Shown here: one piece after another, positions 20,946 to 36,107 of the stretch
How the letters are laid out: each line of letters opens with the position of its first letter
Numbering within the stretch: position 1 is the first letter of the stretch
Assembly: GCA_028829895.1 (NCBI GenBank)
Contig: CM054182.1
Span: 10,881,501-10,945,500, forward strand
Length of the DNA stretch: 64,000 nucleotides
Source of the DNA: Sinotaia quadrata
Lineage: Eukaryota > Mollusca > Gastropoda > Architaenioglossa > Viviparidae
Direction: 5' to 3'
Notes under the pieces: model-generated
The model's database searches: none
What the model was told of the DNA's origin: nothing
The model's input: only the letters and a program-made list of their open reading frames with translations
Program-made: the position numbers and the translations under genes

Positions 20946-21219
20946 TTTAAAACTCTTCATTTTCCAGTATCAGTGTATGCGTGTTTTAGTTTAAACAATG
21001 TATGTGTCTGTGTGTTCGTGCGTGCGCGTGCATGTATTTCAATTTATACATTGTTCAATGTGTGTGCATGTGTAGTGCGTGTATTTAATGTATGCGTTTT
21101 TATTATTTGATCGTGATACTTAAATTATACTTATCCACTATCTTCAAAATTCTCATAACATCTTGCATCTAAACGTAATAATTAATTTTAACAATATTTA
21201 AAATTATTTGCATTATTTC

Positions 21220-22140
21220 TTTTTCGCGAATGGTGGTCTCAGCTTTTTACAAAGAATCTTGGAGATCGAGTATTTTACAGAGGATATTGGCACTTCCGAA
21301 GAGCGCTGCTTTTAGCAGTGGGGCGAATCTGAGGTTTCCAAGTTGTTCATTCAGATAGGCTTCCAGTTTAAATGTTATGTTCCCCAAGGCTACTATAATA
21401 AACATTTATCATTTCTGCTTGTACATTCCACAGTCTTTGGGTTTCGAATAAGAGATATTCTGGTATTTTAATTTTTTTGTTTGTATCTTTTATCTTTTTT
21501 TATGTTTGCACCATTTGGAACATCGAAATCAATGATTGATGATGTTCTGTTAGACTTATTGAGAACTACAAAGTCTGGTATTCGCTCGTGAATCACTTGT
21601 TCTGTTCTTATCACTAAATGTTCTGTTAGACTTATTGAGAACTACAAAGTCTGGTATTCGCTCGTGAATCACTTGTTCTGTTAGACTTATTGAGAACTAC
21701 AAAGTCTGGTATTCGCTCGTGAATCACTTGTTCTGTTCTTATCTCGAAGTTCCACATTAGTTTTACTTTTTGTCTCGGTGACGACTTCTGGTTCCAACAT
21801 CAATAGCTCTCACAGAGGTTTCTGTGTATGATTTTTGCCACTTTGTTTTGTGGTCTTGTGGTGTACTCAGTCCCAATCAGAAAATGACACCCAGAGAGTT
21901 GATCTTCTGTTGTTTCATTCATGATTTTTGCAGAGTCTGTATTTGCAATCATATGGTATATTCATGATTTTGTTTATTGTGATATCAGGTGTAGTGCTTA
22001 ATATTTAGCAGTTGTTGTGAGTGCTTTAATTTCTGTTTTCAAATCTCCTCTTTCGGTAACTTGTAAGTTGGTTATTTTGTTAATGCTTCGTCTTCTTGTT
22101 ACACATACTGGCCGTGGACAGGATTTTGGTTCCAGTTATT
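21220..22140 (-). mobile_element. R2/NeSL-like retrotransposon remnant, minus strand
   Basis: Reverse-strand relative of 37850-38420. Broken frames give VAKIIHRNLC-, TEYTT-, IPDFVVLNKSNRTSSIIDFDV- and RLWNVQAEM-like pieces, with frameshifts and stops throughout. It extends further 5' into a degraded Cys-rich knuckle preceding the endonuclease. The segment encoding the PD motif is tandemly repeated three times. Confidence 0.7.
21545..21740 (-). repeat. Internal tandem duplication within the R2-like remnant
   Basis: Units of about 65-70 bp containing ACTACAAAGTCTGGTATTCG occur at about 21565, 21630 and 21687. They are nearly identical, so they arose after the element had decayed. Confidence 0.75.
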
Positions 22141-22149
22141 TGCTAGTCA

Positions 22150-22622
22150 AAGCCAATAAACGTGAAAGGAAAAAATAAAAAATAAAAAAATAAAATAGCC
22201 AATAAATGTAAAAGGAAATAAAATAGCCAATAATTTAAAAGGAAATAAAATAGCCAATAAACGTAAAATGAATTAAAATAGCCAATAAACGTAAAAGGAA
22301 ATAAAATAGCCAATGAATGAGAAAGGAAATTAAATCGCCAATGAACTTCAAAGGTAATACAATAAAAATAAAGGTGAAAGGAAATAAAATAGCCAATAAA
22401 CGTGAAAGGAAATATAATAGCCAATAAACGTGAAAGGAAATAAAATAGCCAATAAACGTGAAAGGAAATATAATAGCCAATAAACGTGAAAGGAAATAAA
22501 ATAGCCAATAAATGGAAAAGGAAATAAAATAGCCAATAAACGTAAAAGGAAATAAATTAGCCAATAAACGTGAAAGGAAATATAATAGCCAATAAACGGA
22601 AAAGGAAATAAAATATCCAATA
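22150..22622 (+). repeat. 28 bp minisatellite, about 16 copies
   Basis: The unit is AAATAGCCAATAAACGTGAA plus AGGAAATA, with diverged copies at 22320-22380. The minus-strand frames through it are artefacts. Confidence 0.95.
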
Positions 22623-22623
22623 A

Positions 22624-22990
22624 ACCTGTGACGGGTATGCCATTTAGTTAATGAAAATAATTATTATTATTTATTAATCTTTCATTTACAAGTGATGAGA
22701 ATCTTAATTTATTTTTTTATTGATCCACCAACAGACACCACTCATCTATCACTTGTCTGATATGCTGTAAACGTTTTCTCTATTCCACAACATAAAACAG
22801 CATTTACAGTCACGTTTCGAGAATGAAAACGTCTTAGTAGAGGAGATGTCAAATCCGACTTTTAATCTATATTTAGCGAACCCCCATCCACCCACTTTCT
22901 TCTCCAGAATACGAATATCAATATGCTTAAGGTCAGGAAATTTAACTTGAAATTTTATAACTTCATTTAAAATATTGGACTGCCCACTTA
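22624..22990 (+). mobile_element. Element A, 5' part only
   Basis: It starts at CTGTGACGGGTATGCC, directly after a 28 bp array, and runs through AGTGATGAGAAT, CAGACACCACTC and CCACCCACTTTCTTCTCCAG. It then loses similarity, so it is truncated. Confidence 0.6.
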
Positions 22991-23336
22991 TTTTGATGAC
23001 GTGAAATAATCCCCGAAATGTGTTTATAAACGGGATTTCTACAAAAATGTCGACTCACCACTTGATGGAAGTTGGTCTACTTAATTTCCGCAAGGAAATG
23101 ACAACTTGACAATTGTCGCTCATTATTTATTCGATTCATCAGAGATTACTATATATAAATCTGATCATTGTGAACCTAGCCACAAAGGGAGTCAACTCCA
23201 GGAGAATAAAACAGCAGTTGCAGTCCAATCTTTGAAACTGAGTATCAAGATCTACATGTGGTCAAACGCCATATTATGTCGAGCTGAGGTAAATAATACA
23301 GTATCTTAATTATTCAGTAGCATTAAATACTTAGGT
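22991..23336. other. No gene seen
   Basis: A short 67-codon frame without motif or splice support. Confidence 0.5.
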
Positions 23337-23690
<354 letters not shown>

Positions 23691-23699
23691 AAGTTGCCT

Positions 23700-25029
23700 G
23701 CGCATATTGATGAAATAATTAAATTATCGTATGTATGCTGATGATGATTAATATATTGTGAATTGAAAAACAAACTTCCTGCATTGCACGTTCAAATAAT
23801 ATGAAAGAAAGGCAGAATTCTCTAGAACCATAGCTAAACAATAGCGTGAAGCAAGGTTACCATGTCATTCTTGGTGGAATTTTTCATGGTCGAAGTTTCT
23901 TGAAGTGAGAGAATCAGGTTGAGTAATAAATAACTCACCCAGAGGCGCTAACCAGTTCTAGGCGGCTGGCTAGTTATAATGACTAATGATCATATACTGG
24001 TCAATAACAAATCTAACCAAAAAGAGTCAGTAAGAAATTGACTTTTTAAAAAAATTCCTTGTTCTTATCACTTTGATTTCGTCTATGGTCAAGTCCGGTC
24101 TGAAAGACTGATCGTTAGCTGGTAAGTTACTTGACTAATAAAGAAAGAGTGACTTAATATTTTCTTGCATTTAGAACTATTGGCTTATGGTTTGTCATTT
24201 GACTCAGAGATGATTTCATGTATTTAGAATGTTGACTTTTATGAGGCTGCAATTAGACTTAGAAATGTTTTCATGTATTTGAACTGATGTTTTATGACTT
24301 GTAATTAGCGATTTTGTACATTGCATTGTTCAACATATGACATTGTCCCTAGTGGAAATGTTATTCATGAATGTGATTGTATTATATTTTATGTTCGCAT
24401 GTGTGAATCAGACTAATGAATATTATTACAGGAATGTAAGTTTGAGAATGTTTGTCGAGAGATAAGAGAGTGTAGAATATATTAAACTAGAATCTTACAT
24501 CTGTCCCTTGATTTGACTTGCATTTGATTTGCAGGAAGAGCAAGCCTTTCTGGGCTTTTATGGCAGAAGTTGGGTCAAAAAATCTTTGGTCTGGAGAGAT
24601 TGAACACAGAATTCTTGGAATAGTTCGGGTAGCTTGCCTAGAGGCGCACGTTAGACCCATTATCCAATGCCGGCAAAGTGGCCATGTGACGTTGCGTAAA
24701 CCACTCCAGAACCGCTGACAGCTTAGTCATATGAAGGTCATGTAAAATTAGCTATTATTCTCTTCACTCCCGCTCTGACTTCTGTGATGAGAAACAGACT
24801 CAGAGTCTGATTATTGATTACTAACTTGACTATTTTATTGTTAGGATGGAGACTGAACAAGTGGTGAACATTATCTGAACACTTTTTTTTTATCGTCGTT
24901 AGAAGTATACGTGTCTGTGTTCTTTTCTTCAACTGTACTCGTGTGCATCTTTTGATTATTGATTTAATAAATTTATTGTTGTTTCTTATTTATCGTACTT
25001 ACGCATATTATCTAAATTATATGTTTATA
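23700..25029. other. No supported gene
   Basis: A frame at 24518-24718 follows a TTTGCAG acceptor-like site, but it has no motif, no partner exon and no donor that fits. Confidence 0.45.
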
Positions 25030-25115
25030 GTAATAGTAGCGGGGGTGGGGGAGGGGCTCGTTAAAGTAATTTAAAAGACGGATCTAATTACTCTTTAAAT
25101 AAGGCGTTTCACCTA
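25030..25115 (-). mobile_element. Element A, short fragment
   Basis: GGGGCTCGTTAAAG...GACGGAT parallels GGGGGCTCGCTAAATTT near 14634. The fragment stops at the 26 bp tandem array. Confidence 0.4.
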
Positions 25116-25119
25116 CGGA

Positions 25120-25520
25120 AGAAATTATGTCAATAGATCGCTTATCTAAATTATGTCAATAGATCGTTTATCTAAATTATGTCAATAGATCGTTTATCTA
25201 AATTATGTCAATAGATCGTTTATCTAAATTATGTCAATAGATCTTTTATCTAAATTATGTCAATAGATCGTTTATCTAAATTATGTCAATAGATCGTTTA
25301 TCTAAATTATGTCAATAGATCGTTTATCTAAATTATGTCAATAGATCGTTTATCTAAATTATGTCAATAGATCGTTTATCTAAATTATGTCAATAGATCG
25401 TTTATCTAAATTATGTCAATAGATCGTTTATCTAAATTATGTCAATAGATCGTTTATCTAAATTATGTCAATAGATCGCTTATCTAAATTATGTCAATAG
25501 ATCGTTTATCTAAATTTTGT
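25120..25520 (+). repeat. 26 bp minisatellite, about 15 copies
   Basis: The unit is AAATTATGTCAATAGATCGT plus TTATCT, very homogeneous, with single changes in a few copies. Confidence 0.97.
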
Positions 25521-25679
25521 GAATAAAGGTAGAGTTTTGCAGACCAGGTGATCCGCCAAGTTGGGAAGTATTATTAATATATGGTTAAGATTCAAGCTAC
25601 TTGTATTTAGTAATGAATAATTAGAATATAATAATAATAATCACTACCAGCAGCGGAATACGATGGATTGATTCCTAGT

Positions 25680-26052
25680 TATTAATTACGTCATTGAAAT
25701 AGACTTTAGTTAATTACGTCATTGAAATAGACTTTAGTTAATTATGTCATTGAAATAGACTTTAGTTAATTACGTCATTGAAATAGACTTTAGTTAATTA
25801 TGTCATTGAAATAGACTTTAGTTAATTACGTCATTGAAATAGACTTTAGTTAATTACGTCATTGAAATAGACTTTAGTTAATTACGTCATTGAAATAGAC
25901 TTTAGTTAATTATGTCATTGAAATAGACTTTAGTTAATTACGTCATTGAAATAGACTTTAGTTAATTACGTCATTGAAATAGACTTTAGTTAATTGCGTC
26001 ATTGAAATAGACTTTAGTTAATTATGTCATTGAAATAGACTTTAGTTAATTC
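25680..26052 (+). repeat. 28 bp minisatellite, about 13 copies
   Basis: The unit is TAATTACGTCATTGAAATAG plus ACTTTAGT, with an ACG/ATG variant alternating along the array. Confidence 0.97.
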
Positions 26053-26353
26053 TGCGTGCACATTTGAATGCGCGCGAATTTGTGTCAGTATAGTGTGATC
26101 TATTTGTTTATAATAAATATAGTTTTTCCTTACCTTTGTTGAAACTGATTTTGCATAGATTTAAAAACTGTACAGTAGAGCAATCTTTCTAAACCTAAAT
26201 AAATATTGTTCGATTCAAGATTTAAGCATGTTCTACCTGGCTTCATAAGAAATGTCAATCCAGTCCTTCGACTGAACTAATAATTTTTACATTTTATTTG
26301 TTTGTTTTAATAACGTCATTGTTTGTTGGATTTTCGCCAACACTGATACTTTG

Positions 26354-29971
<3,618 letters not shown>

Positions 29972-30654
29972 CTACTCGTTCCACGTAGGCAATGGCCTTA
30001 AAATACTCCATTTTTACTTTTATTATTTCTGTTTTCTATAGCGGAATCTTTTTAAAAGGGTTAGGGACGACTGCTAAATTATTAAAAATTTAATTGTTTG
30101 TGTTGCTCTATAAATGTAATTTACCAATTTAATTTATTTTTTATAAGTTAATGCTATCTTGAAAACATTACAATAAAATTGTATAACAGACATAAGCAGT
30201 CATTGCAAAATACTAAAACTTCTTAAATATATATTATTATTTCTTGAATCGCAGGAATCTCCGTATCACTTTGAAATGTTGATACATTTGTAGTGCGGTG
30301 ATTGTCTTCCCTTGTTGTTTAGCACCTCGTGACTAACTCCTGCCAATCAGTACAAGCCGCGTGTTGTATAACGATAGTATTTATTTGCTTTGATTTGATT
30401 CTCAGAAATGTGCAACATCACATGTTTAATGCAATAAAATTTTAAAATCATGATTTATCGTTTATCACATCACGTTATCAGGGGACGGATTTTGTGGTAC
30501 GTTGCGTTTGTATGTGTGTGACTCTACCTCTTTCTCTTCTCTCTCACTCTGTAGGGCCTATCTCCTTCGTGTATTACTATTATTGAGTCTGTCTCCATCT
30601 TAGTGCGAGCGTGTCTGTGTACAAGAGTCAATGTATGTCTGTATATGTGAGACG
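29972..30654. other. 3' flank of gene 2
   Basis: Contains the presumed 3' UTR to about 30200, then unannotated DNA up to element A. Confidence 0.5.
30172..30177 (+). terminator. Polyadenylation signal of DUF4773-like gene 2
   Basis: AATAAA lies 201 bp after the stop codon of gene 2, in AT-rich DNA before the next dispersed element begins. Confidence 0.5.
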
Positions 30655-32342
30655 TGCGCCAATTAGTTAATGGAGATAATTATTATTAATTAATCTTTCA
30701 TAACTAATTTCAAGTGATGAGAATATTAATATCATTTTATTAATGATCCTCCAACAGACACCACTCCTCTCACTCGGCAGATATTTTGGCGTTGTAAGCA
30801 TTTTCACATTTGCACAACATAAAACAACATTTACAGTCACATAAGGTTTTCTGCAGGTAGAAAACTTCTTACTAAAGGAGAAGACAAATCCGATTTTAAT
30901 CTGTATTTAGCGAGTCCACATCCACCCACTTTCTTCTCCAACGAGAGATTATCAATATCAATATGCATAAGGTCAATAAATTTAACAATAAATTTATTAA
31001 AAGAAAAGATCAAATAAACTTATGACAATTACAATGAAACGGATAACTTGACATCACTTTTCCATGAACTCACATTTGGATAACTATTATTTACTATTTC
31101 TCTCTACATATAATAATAATTATAAAAATAAAATTATAGTTCAACAAGTCAGTCAATACAAATTGCAGGTTAGTCCCATCAAAGAATAGAAATGGAGTTA
31201 TTAGAGTTAAATGTATAAATTAATGTGCCTAGATTAAGCATTACTTGACAGTCCTTCAATTGCTTGCACAAATTTGCAATTACAGAGGGTTCGCGTGACA
31301 GCACGTGTTCCTACGCTCAGTCACAAGCCTGGACAACAATGACGCAACATTCTCTCAACTGACCTAGCACTCTCTTGCCATCAGTTTCTTGAGCAGAACA
31401 CAATCGTAATGATTGTGTTATTTTCACTGGACTGATGTTAGCAGCCTTGCTTTTGGTACATCAAATAGTAGTGTAGCATACTCCTTTATGCTACAACTGC
31501 AACACACTGTACGGTTTCCGTACTTCCCGGTCACTCAAGTCACAACTGGTGAACACACAAGGGAAGCTTGAAACTTGAAGTTAACTTGAGGCTCCACATT
31601 AGACTCAGCTAAAGGTTAAATTCACACTCACAGGGTCACATTCAAACCAGAATCCGAAAGAAGACCACTTGTTTACTGCAACATATAATTAGAGAGCAAA
31701 CCTAAGTTTCTCGTTTGTCACAATATAATTCCATTTTATTTCACACTCCATTCTCAACTTACAGTTTCCTGCAATAGAATTCATTATCCCCATGCACACG
31801 TGGCACAAGAAATACAATGTATCAAGCAATGTCACATATTAATACACCACATGGGTGCAGCTTAGCTCATACATTTGTAGTAAATAAATCAATTCACATA
31901 GTACATCTTTACATAAACACAAGTATAACATATCAATAGTAAAATGCATAAAATATTTCTAAGTCCATTCTCTCTTGATCAGTCAGTTAAACTCACCACT
32001 CAAACTAATGACTGCCTTCAAGCTGAACTTCTTATTTCATCCACTTTGAATTCAAAAATGACCAGAGTGAAGAATTCTGTACCCAACTGAATTCTCTAAC
32101 CACAGCCCATTGGCTGGTCTCGTTCTCATAAATAAAAATTATTGGATAACAGAAAATTTGCTCACTCAGTTTCTATTATGTCAGCAAATCTAGAATGTTC
32201 TAGCCCCAGGCTGTTTACTTCAGACTCAGACATTTCAAAATAACACCATAAGGAGTGTCCTAGGTCGAGTCACTCTGACAATTTAGAAACTTATATAAAA
32301 TTAAAATTAAAAAATAGGGAGTGCAAATTTACTCTGTCACAG
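30655..32342 (+). mobile_element. Element A, longest copy
   Basis: Runs from the GCGCCAATTAGTTAATGG edge to CTCTGTCACAGG. The end CTGTCACAGG is a short inverted match to the CTGTGACGGG start of the 22624 copy, suggesting short terminal inverted repeats. No transposase frame is present. Confidence 0.6.
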
Positions 32343-32569
32343 GGGAAAAAATTATATATATATATTAGAATATATTATATATATATATTAGAATCATGCT
32401 ATCATTTGTTTAACTATGTGATGACATAAATCAACTCCAGTGAAAATTCAATTATTATTATGTTATTTATCTATTCTTAGTTCTTAAATTACTCTTTGTA
32501 TCTATATCTATATATGTTTTAACTAATTTTAAACTTGCATCTTCATATAATCTTTAAAACTTAATTCTT

Positions 32570-32945
32570 GTGAAGATCATTCTGTTGTAGTCTTGGTATA
32601 CTTTGAACATTATTCTGTTGTAGTCTTGGTATACTTTGAACATTATTCTGTTGTAGTCTTGGTATACTTTGAGACCTTGTCCCTTTGAATATCATTCTGT
32701 TGTAGTCTTGGTACACTTTGAGACCTTGTCCCTTTGAACATCATTCTGTTGTAGTCTTGGTACACTTTGAGACCTTGTCCCTTTGAATATCATTCTGTTG
32801 TAGTCTTGGTACACTTTGAGACCTTGTCCCTTTGAACATCATTCTGTTGTAGTCTTGGTACACTTTGAGACCTTGTCCCTTTGAACATCATTCTGTTGTA
32901 GTCTTGGTACACTTTGAGACCTTGTCCCTTTGAATATCATTTCGT
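32570..32945 (+). repeat. 49 bp tandem array, about seven copies
   Basis: The unit contains ATTCTGTTGTAGTCTTGGTA and CACTTTGAGACCTTGTCCCT. The first units lack part of the second half. Confidence 0.92.
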
Positions 32946-33649
32946 TTGTACTCTCTTCACTCGTACCTGTAACTCATTCCTTTAAACTCAATGTAATTTT
33001 ATCCCTGAGTAGAAACCTTGAGTTTGGGACATGCCTACCAGATTAAAAGCTTTAAAAGCATTGGATAATCAACTCTAAGTTCATCTAAGTGTGATACGTC
33101 AGACAGGAACACTTAACAGCTACCAAACGACCTTATCACAGGAAAACGCGAGCATATATACATGGTGTTTGTCGCCCAGCTCAATGTGGCTTTTTTTCTT
33201 TGCCTCTGTGAATGTTATGTTAGCGGGCAAATATCTTCTGCACGGAGCTCCATGACTAGTAGGGTCAAGAGGTGCTCCTATGTTTCAATCATGCAGTAAA
33301 TTGGGCGAATAAACAATGTCAGTATTAGTGTTGTGTTTGAGTACATGTGTTGCATACTGTTTTGGATAGTTATTAACTTAAGTTGATGTTTATATATTTT
33401 GATTGTGAAATAGTTTGTAGTTTGTATTTTTTGTGCTAGTTTATATTATTTTCTTTCTGTACTTTGGGATTTATTAATGTGAGAATGGTTATTATATAGA
33501 ATGCCAATATAGCTATTTATTTTATGTTTATACTTTATCTTTATACTTTATACATTAGGAAAGAGTTGTATTTAAAGAATATTTAATGTAGTTCTTTTGA
33601 TAGTAAATCATAACATTACTCTAATAGTTTAGAAATAAATTATATATAA
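32946..33649. other. No gene seen
   Basis: AT-rich with no motif. Confidence 0.55.
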
Positions 33650-33935
33650 ACCAAAGTAAGAGAGCACAGCTCAGACCATGAAGTAGTGTTTTAGCATGCA
33701 GCCCATGTCTCCCGGTTTGCAGGCCTTCAGGATATAATGGCGTGCTATGGGTACGTTGATGTTGTACAGCTTCATGGTGGACCGAAGGGCTGCATGCCTC
33801 ACCCTGTCAAACACCTTCTTAAAATCTACTAAAACATGATAGAGGTTTTGGTGGTGCTGAAGTACTTCTCACATAGTAATCTCTGGTTAAACATCTGCTC
33901 ACTTGTGTTTCGCCCTGATCTGAAGCTGAGCGATA
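33650..33935 (-). mobile_element. LINE reverse transcriptase fragment
   Basis: The minus strand encodes VDFKKVFDRVRHAALRSTMK, matching the DF(K)KAFD motif of non-LTR reverse transcriptases. Upstream FR-GRNTSEQMFNQR resembles the GFR-GR-T-EQ motif. A fragment of about 280 bp with a frameshift. Confidence 0.65.
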
Positions 33936-34043
33936 CAGTAAGAATTATCAGAGAACAAAATGGAAAGGAGGAAGCTGGTTGTCAGGTCATCAATGGTGCC
34001 CCAACGGTCGGCAAGACTAAGGAGGGGGGGGAGAGAGAGAGAC

Positions 34044-34074
<31 letters not shown>

Positions 34075-34149
34075 TGTTTGAGTGCCTGGAAGAGCCGAAA
34101 AATGAAATGTAAAGCTGCTAGAAATGTTCTTGCGGTTCTGTCACTGTTG

Positions 34150-34250
34150 CTGCCCATTGGTGTACAAGATTTGAACCTACCCCATCTACATGCACCATGC
34201 TCGGTATTGGCAAAACTACTGCGCCTTTCTATCTAGCTGGTAAACACACG
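34150..34250 (-). mobile_element. Possible tRNA-derived SINE
   Basis: On the minus strand GGTTCAAATCT (34178-34168) is a good RNA polymerase III B box. An A box upstream is poor. Confidence 0.25.
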
Positions 34251-34499
34251 TCACTCACTCATACATAAATACTCTACATTCACCCAATATATATAATTCT
34301 CCAATATATATACAAAGCAAGAAATGACAACACACACTGTATCTACAAACGTCTATCTAACTAAATGAAATTTTAGGTGAACACTTCTAAAGTCACATAA
34401 CATAGCATGTATTTGCGTATTGACAAGGCCGAATCACTTCCTCTAGTCAGTCAGTGGTTTTTGATGTGAAATCAAATAAAATTTTGGCTCCATCCGTTT

Positions 34500-35045
34500 T
34501 CCCTGTGACATTCAGCTAGGTCAAACACGCGTGTTCGAGGGAACTTGAGTTAGAGACACCAATAACGGCATAGAACATCATTTCTTTTTCAGCTAGATCT
34601 AGCACACGTGTTCAAAGGAACTAGAGATAGAGACACCAGTAACATGCCTTGCATCAAACATCTTGTCTTCGTCAGCTAGCACACGTGTTCAAAGGAACTA
34701 GAGATAGAGACACCAGTAACATGCTTTTATTCAAACATCTTTGTCAGCTAGATCTAGCACACGTGTTCAAAGGAACTAGAGATAGAGACACCAGTAACAC
34801 GCCTTGCATCAAACATCTTGTCTTCGTCATAGATCTAGCAAGCGAGTTGAGGGAACTAGAGTTTTGACACCAGAAACTCATTATAAAACATCTTGTCTTA
34901 GTCATAGATCTAGCATGCGAGTTGAGGGAACTAGAGTTTTGACACCAGAAACTCATTATATAACAGCTTGTCTTAGTCAGCTAGATCTAGCACGCGAGTT
35001 GAGGGAACTAGAGTTTTGACACCAGCAGAACATCTTGTCTTTCTC
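34500..35045 (+). repeat. Higher-order minisatellite of 60-80 bp
   Basis: Units carry AGCTAGATCTAGCACACGTG, GGAACTAGAG and CATCTTGTCTTCGTCA. Two sub-families can be seen: CACGTGTTCAAAGG on the left and GCGAGTTGAGGG on the right. Confidence 0.88.
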
Positions 35046-35890
35046 AGTTAGATCAGGGGTGTTTGGTGCCGGAAAGTTTGGAAAGCGGGTCTTTTTCATA
35101 TCCGCTATAATGCTCGCAATCTTTCATCAAAATATCTTAAACAGATTATAATCTCTTTGGAGCACTGTGAAAACTAGTGCAGTTTTTTTTCTTCCGTCCT
35201 TGAACTTTGCAAATCGGTGGGAGTTTGAACGATGAGAGGATGAAAATGTAATCCACGATCAAAATATTGCTACTTAGTAAGTCAGTGTAAACTCAAATTT
35301 TCTGTGGATTCATAGTTGAATTTCCTTAAAATTTGAATATGTATGTCAATTTCTCTCGAGTGTTTTGTTTCAGATACCCACAAGTTTCTATTTAACTTTC
35401 AAATGATTTATATCTTTTTTTTTTCAAAATTCTTTATTTCAACTTTTTCTAAAACTTTATTTGTTATTGCTGCAGAATTTGTTGTTTAAAATCAACTTTT
35501 GTCAATATTTTAATTTCATTTTCTTTCAAAATCTTTAGGTCAACTCCATTCAATACTTTCATTTCAACTTCTTGCAATATTTTTCAACCTTTTCCAAAAG
35601 TTATGGCCTTCTATACTTTTTTCTCAAGTATACGATAAATTCAAATCATTTATACACACACATAGTCTTAGTAATATTAACAGAAATCCGTGCAGATTCT
35701 ATTCTCTTTATTTTTTCACAATTTTTAAAAGTAAATAAATAACATCAAATCTTTACGTTCTAAGTGTCAAACTTACAAGGAAACACACCAATAACCCAAT
35801 ACACCAATAAACCAACACACCCGCGCGCCACAAACATCAAAATTCATCAGATCATTTACCATGTAAAAGTAAAAAACCCACCACTGGAAC
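35046..35890. other. No gene seen
   Basis: T-rich stretch with poly(T) runs downstream of the cysteine-rich peptide gene. Confidence 0.55.
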
Positions 35891-35896
35891 TTTATT
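35891..35896 (-). terminator. Polyadenylation signal of the cysteine-rich peptide gene
   Basis: AATAAA on the minus strand lies about 105 bp after the stop codon at 36000. Confidence 0.6.
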
Positions 35897-35999
35897 CGAT
35901 ATCTTTTTGAAAACAGTACAATAAATTACTACTCGCAAGCACCTTTTTAAAAAATATGTAAATAAAGATGAAGGATAAGACCGAACGTTTATGACCTGG

Positions 36000-36107
36000 C
36001 TAACAACAGAAATATGAACACCCGTATTTTGAGCATTTCTTGCATGTACATTCCAACATCTGTCCGTAACATGATGAATATGTGCTAGGGTCACACGGTT
36101 GTCCTTG
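36000..36107 (-). CDS. Cysteine-rich peptide gene, exon 3 (eight-cysteine module)
   Basis: The acceptor TGTATGTTTCAG is followed in phase 0 by 35 codons and a TAG at 36002-36000. Eight of 35 residues are cysteine. This exon is hidden inside an unrelated longer frame on the same strand, so frame length alone would miss it. Confidence 0.75.
   Translation of the reverse strand, partial: QGQPCDPSTYSSCYGQMLECTCKKCSKYGCSYFCC

Noticed and set aside
22143..22620. Hydrophobic repeated minus-strand frames resembling a membrane protein
   Set aside because: They translate the 28 bp minisatellite. Overlapping frames give similar peptides.
36000..36107. Assignment of the cysteine-rich peptide to big defensin or a named toxin family
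   Set aside because: The spacing and count of cysteines do not match the families I could recall, so no function was assigned.
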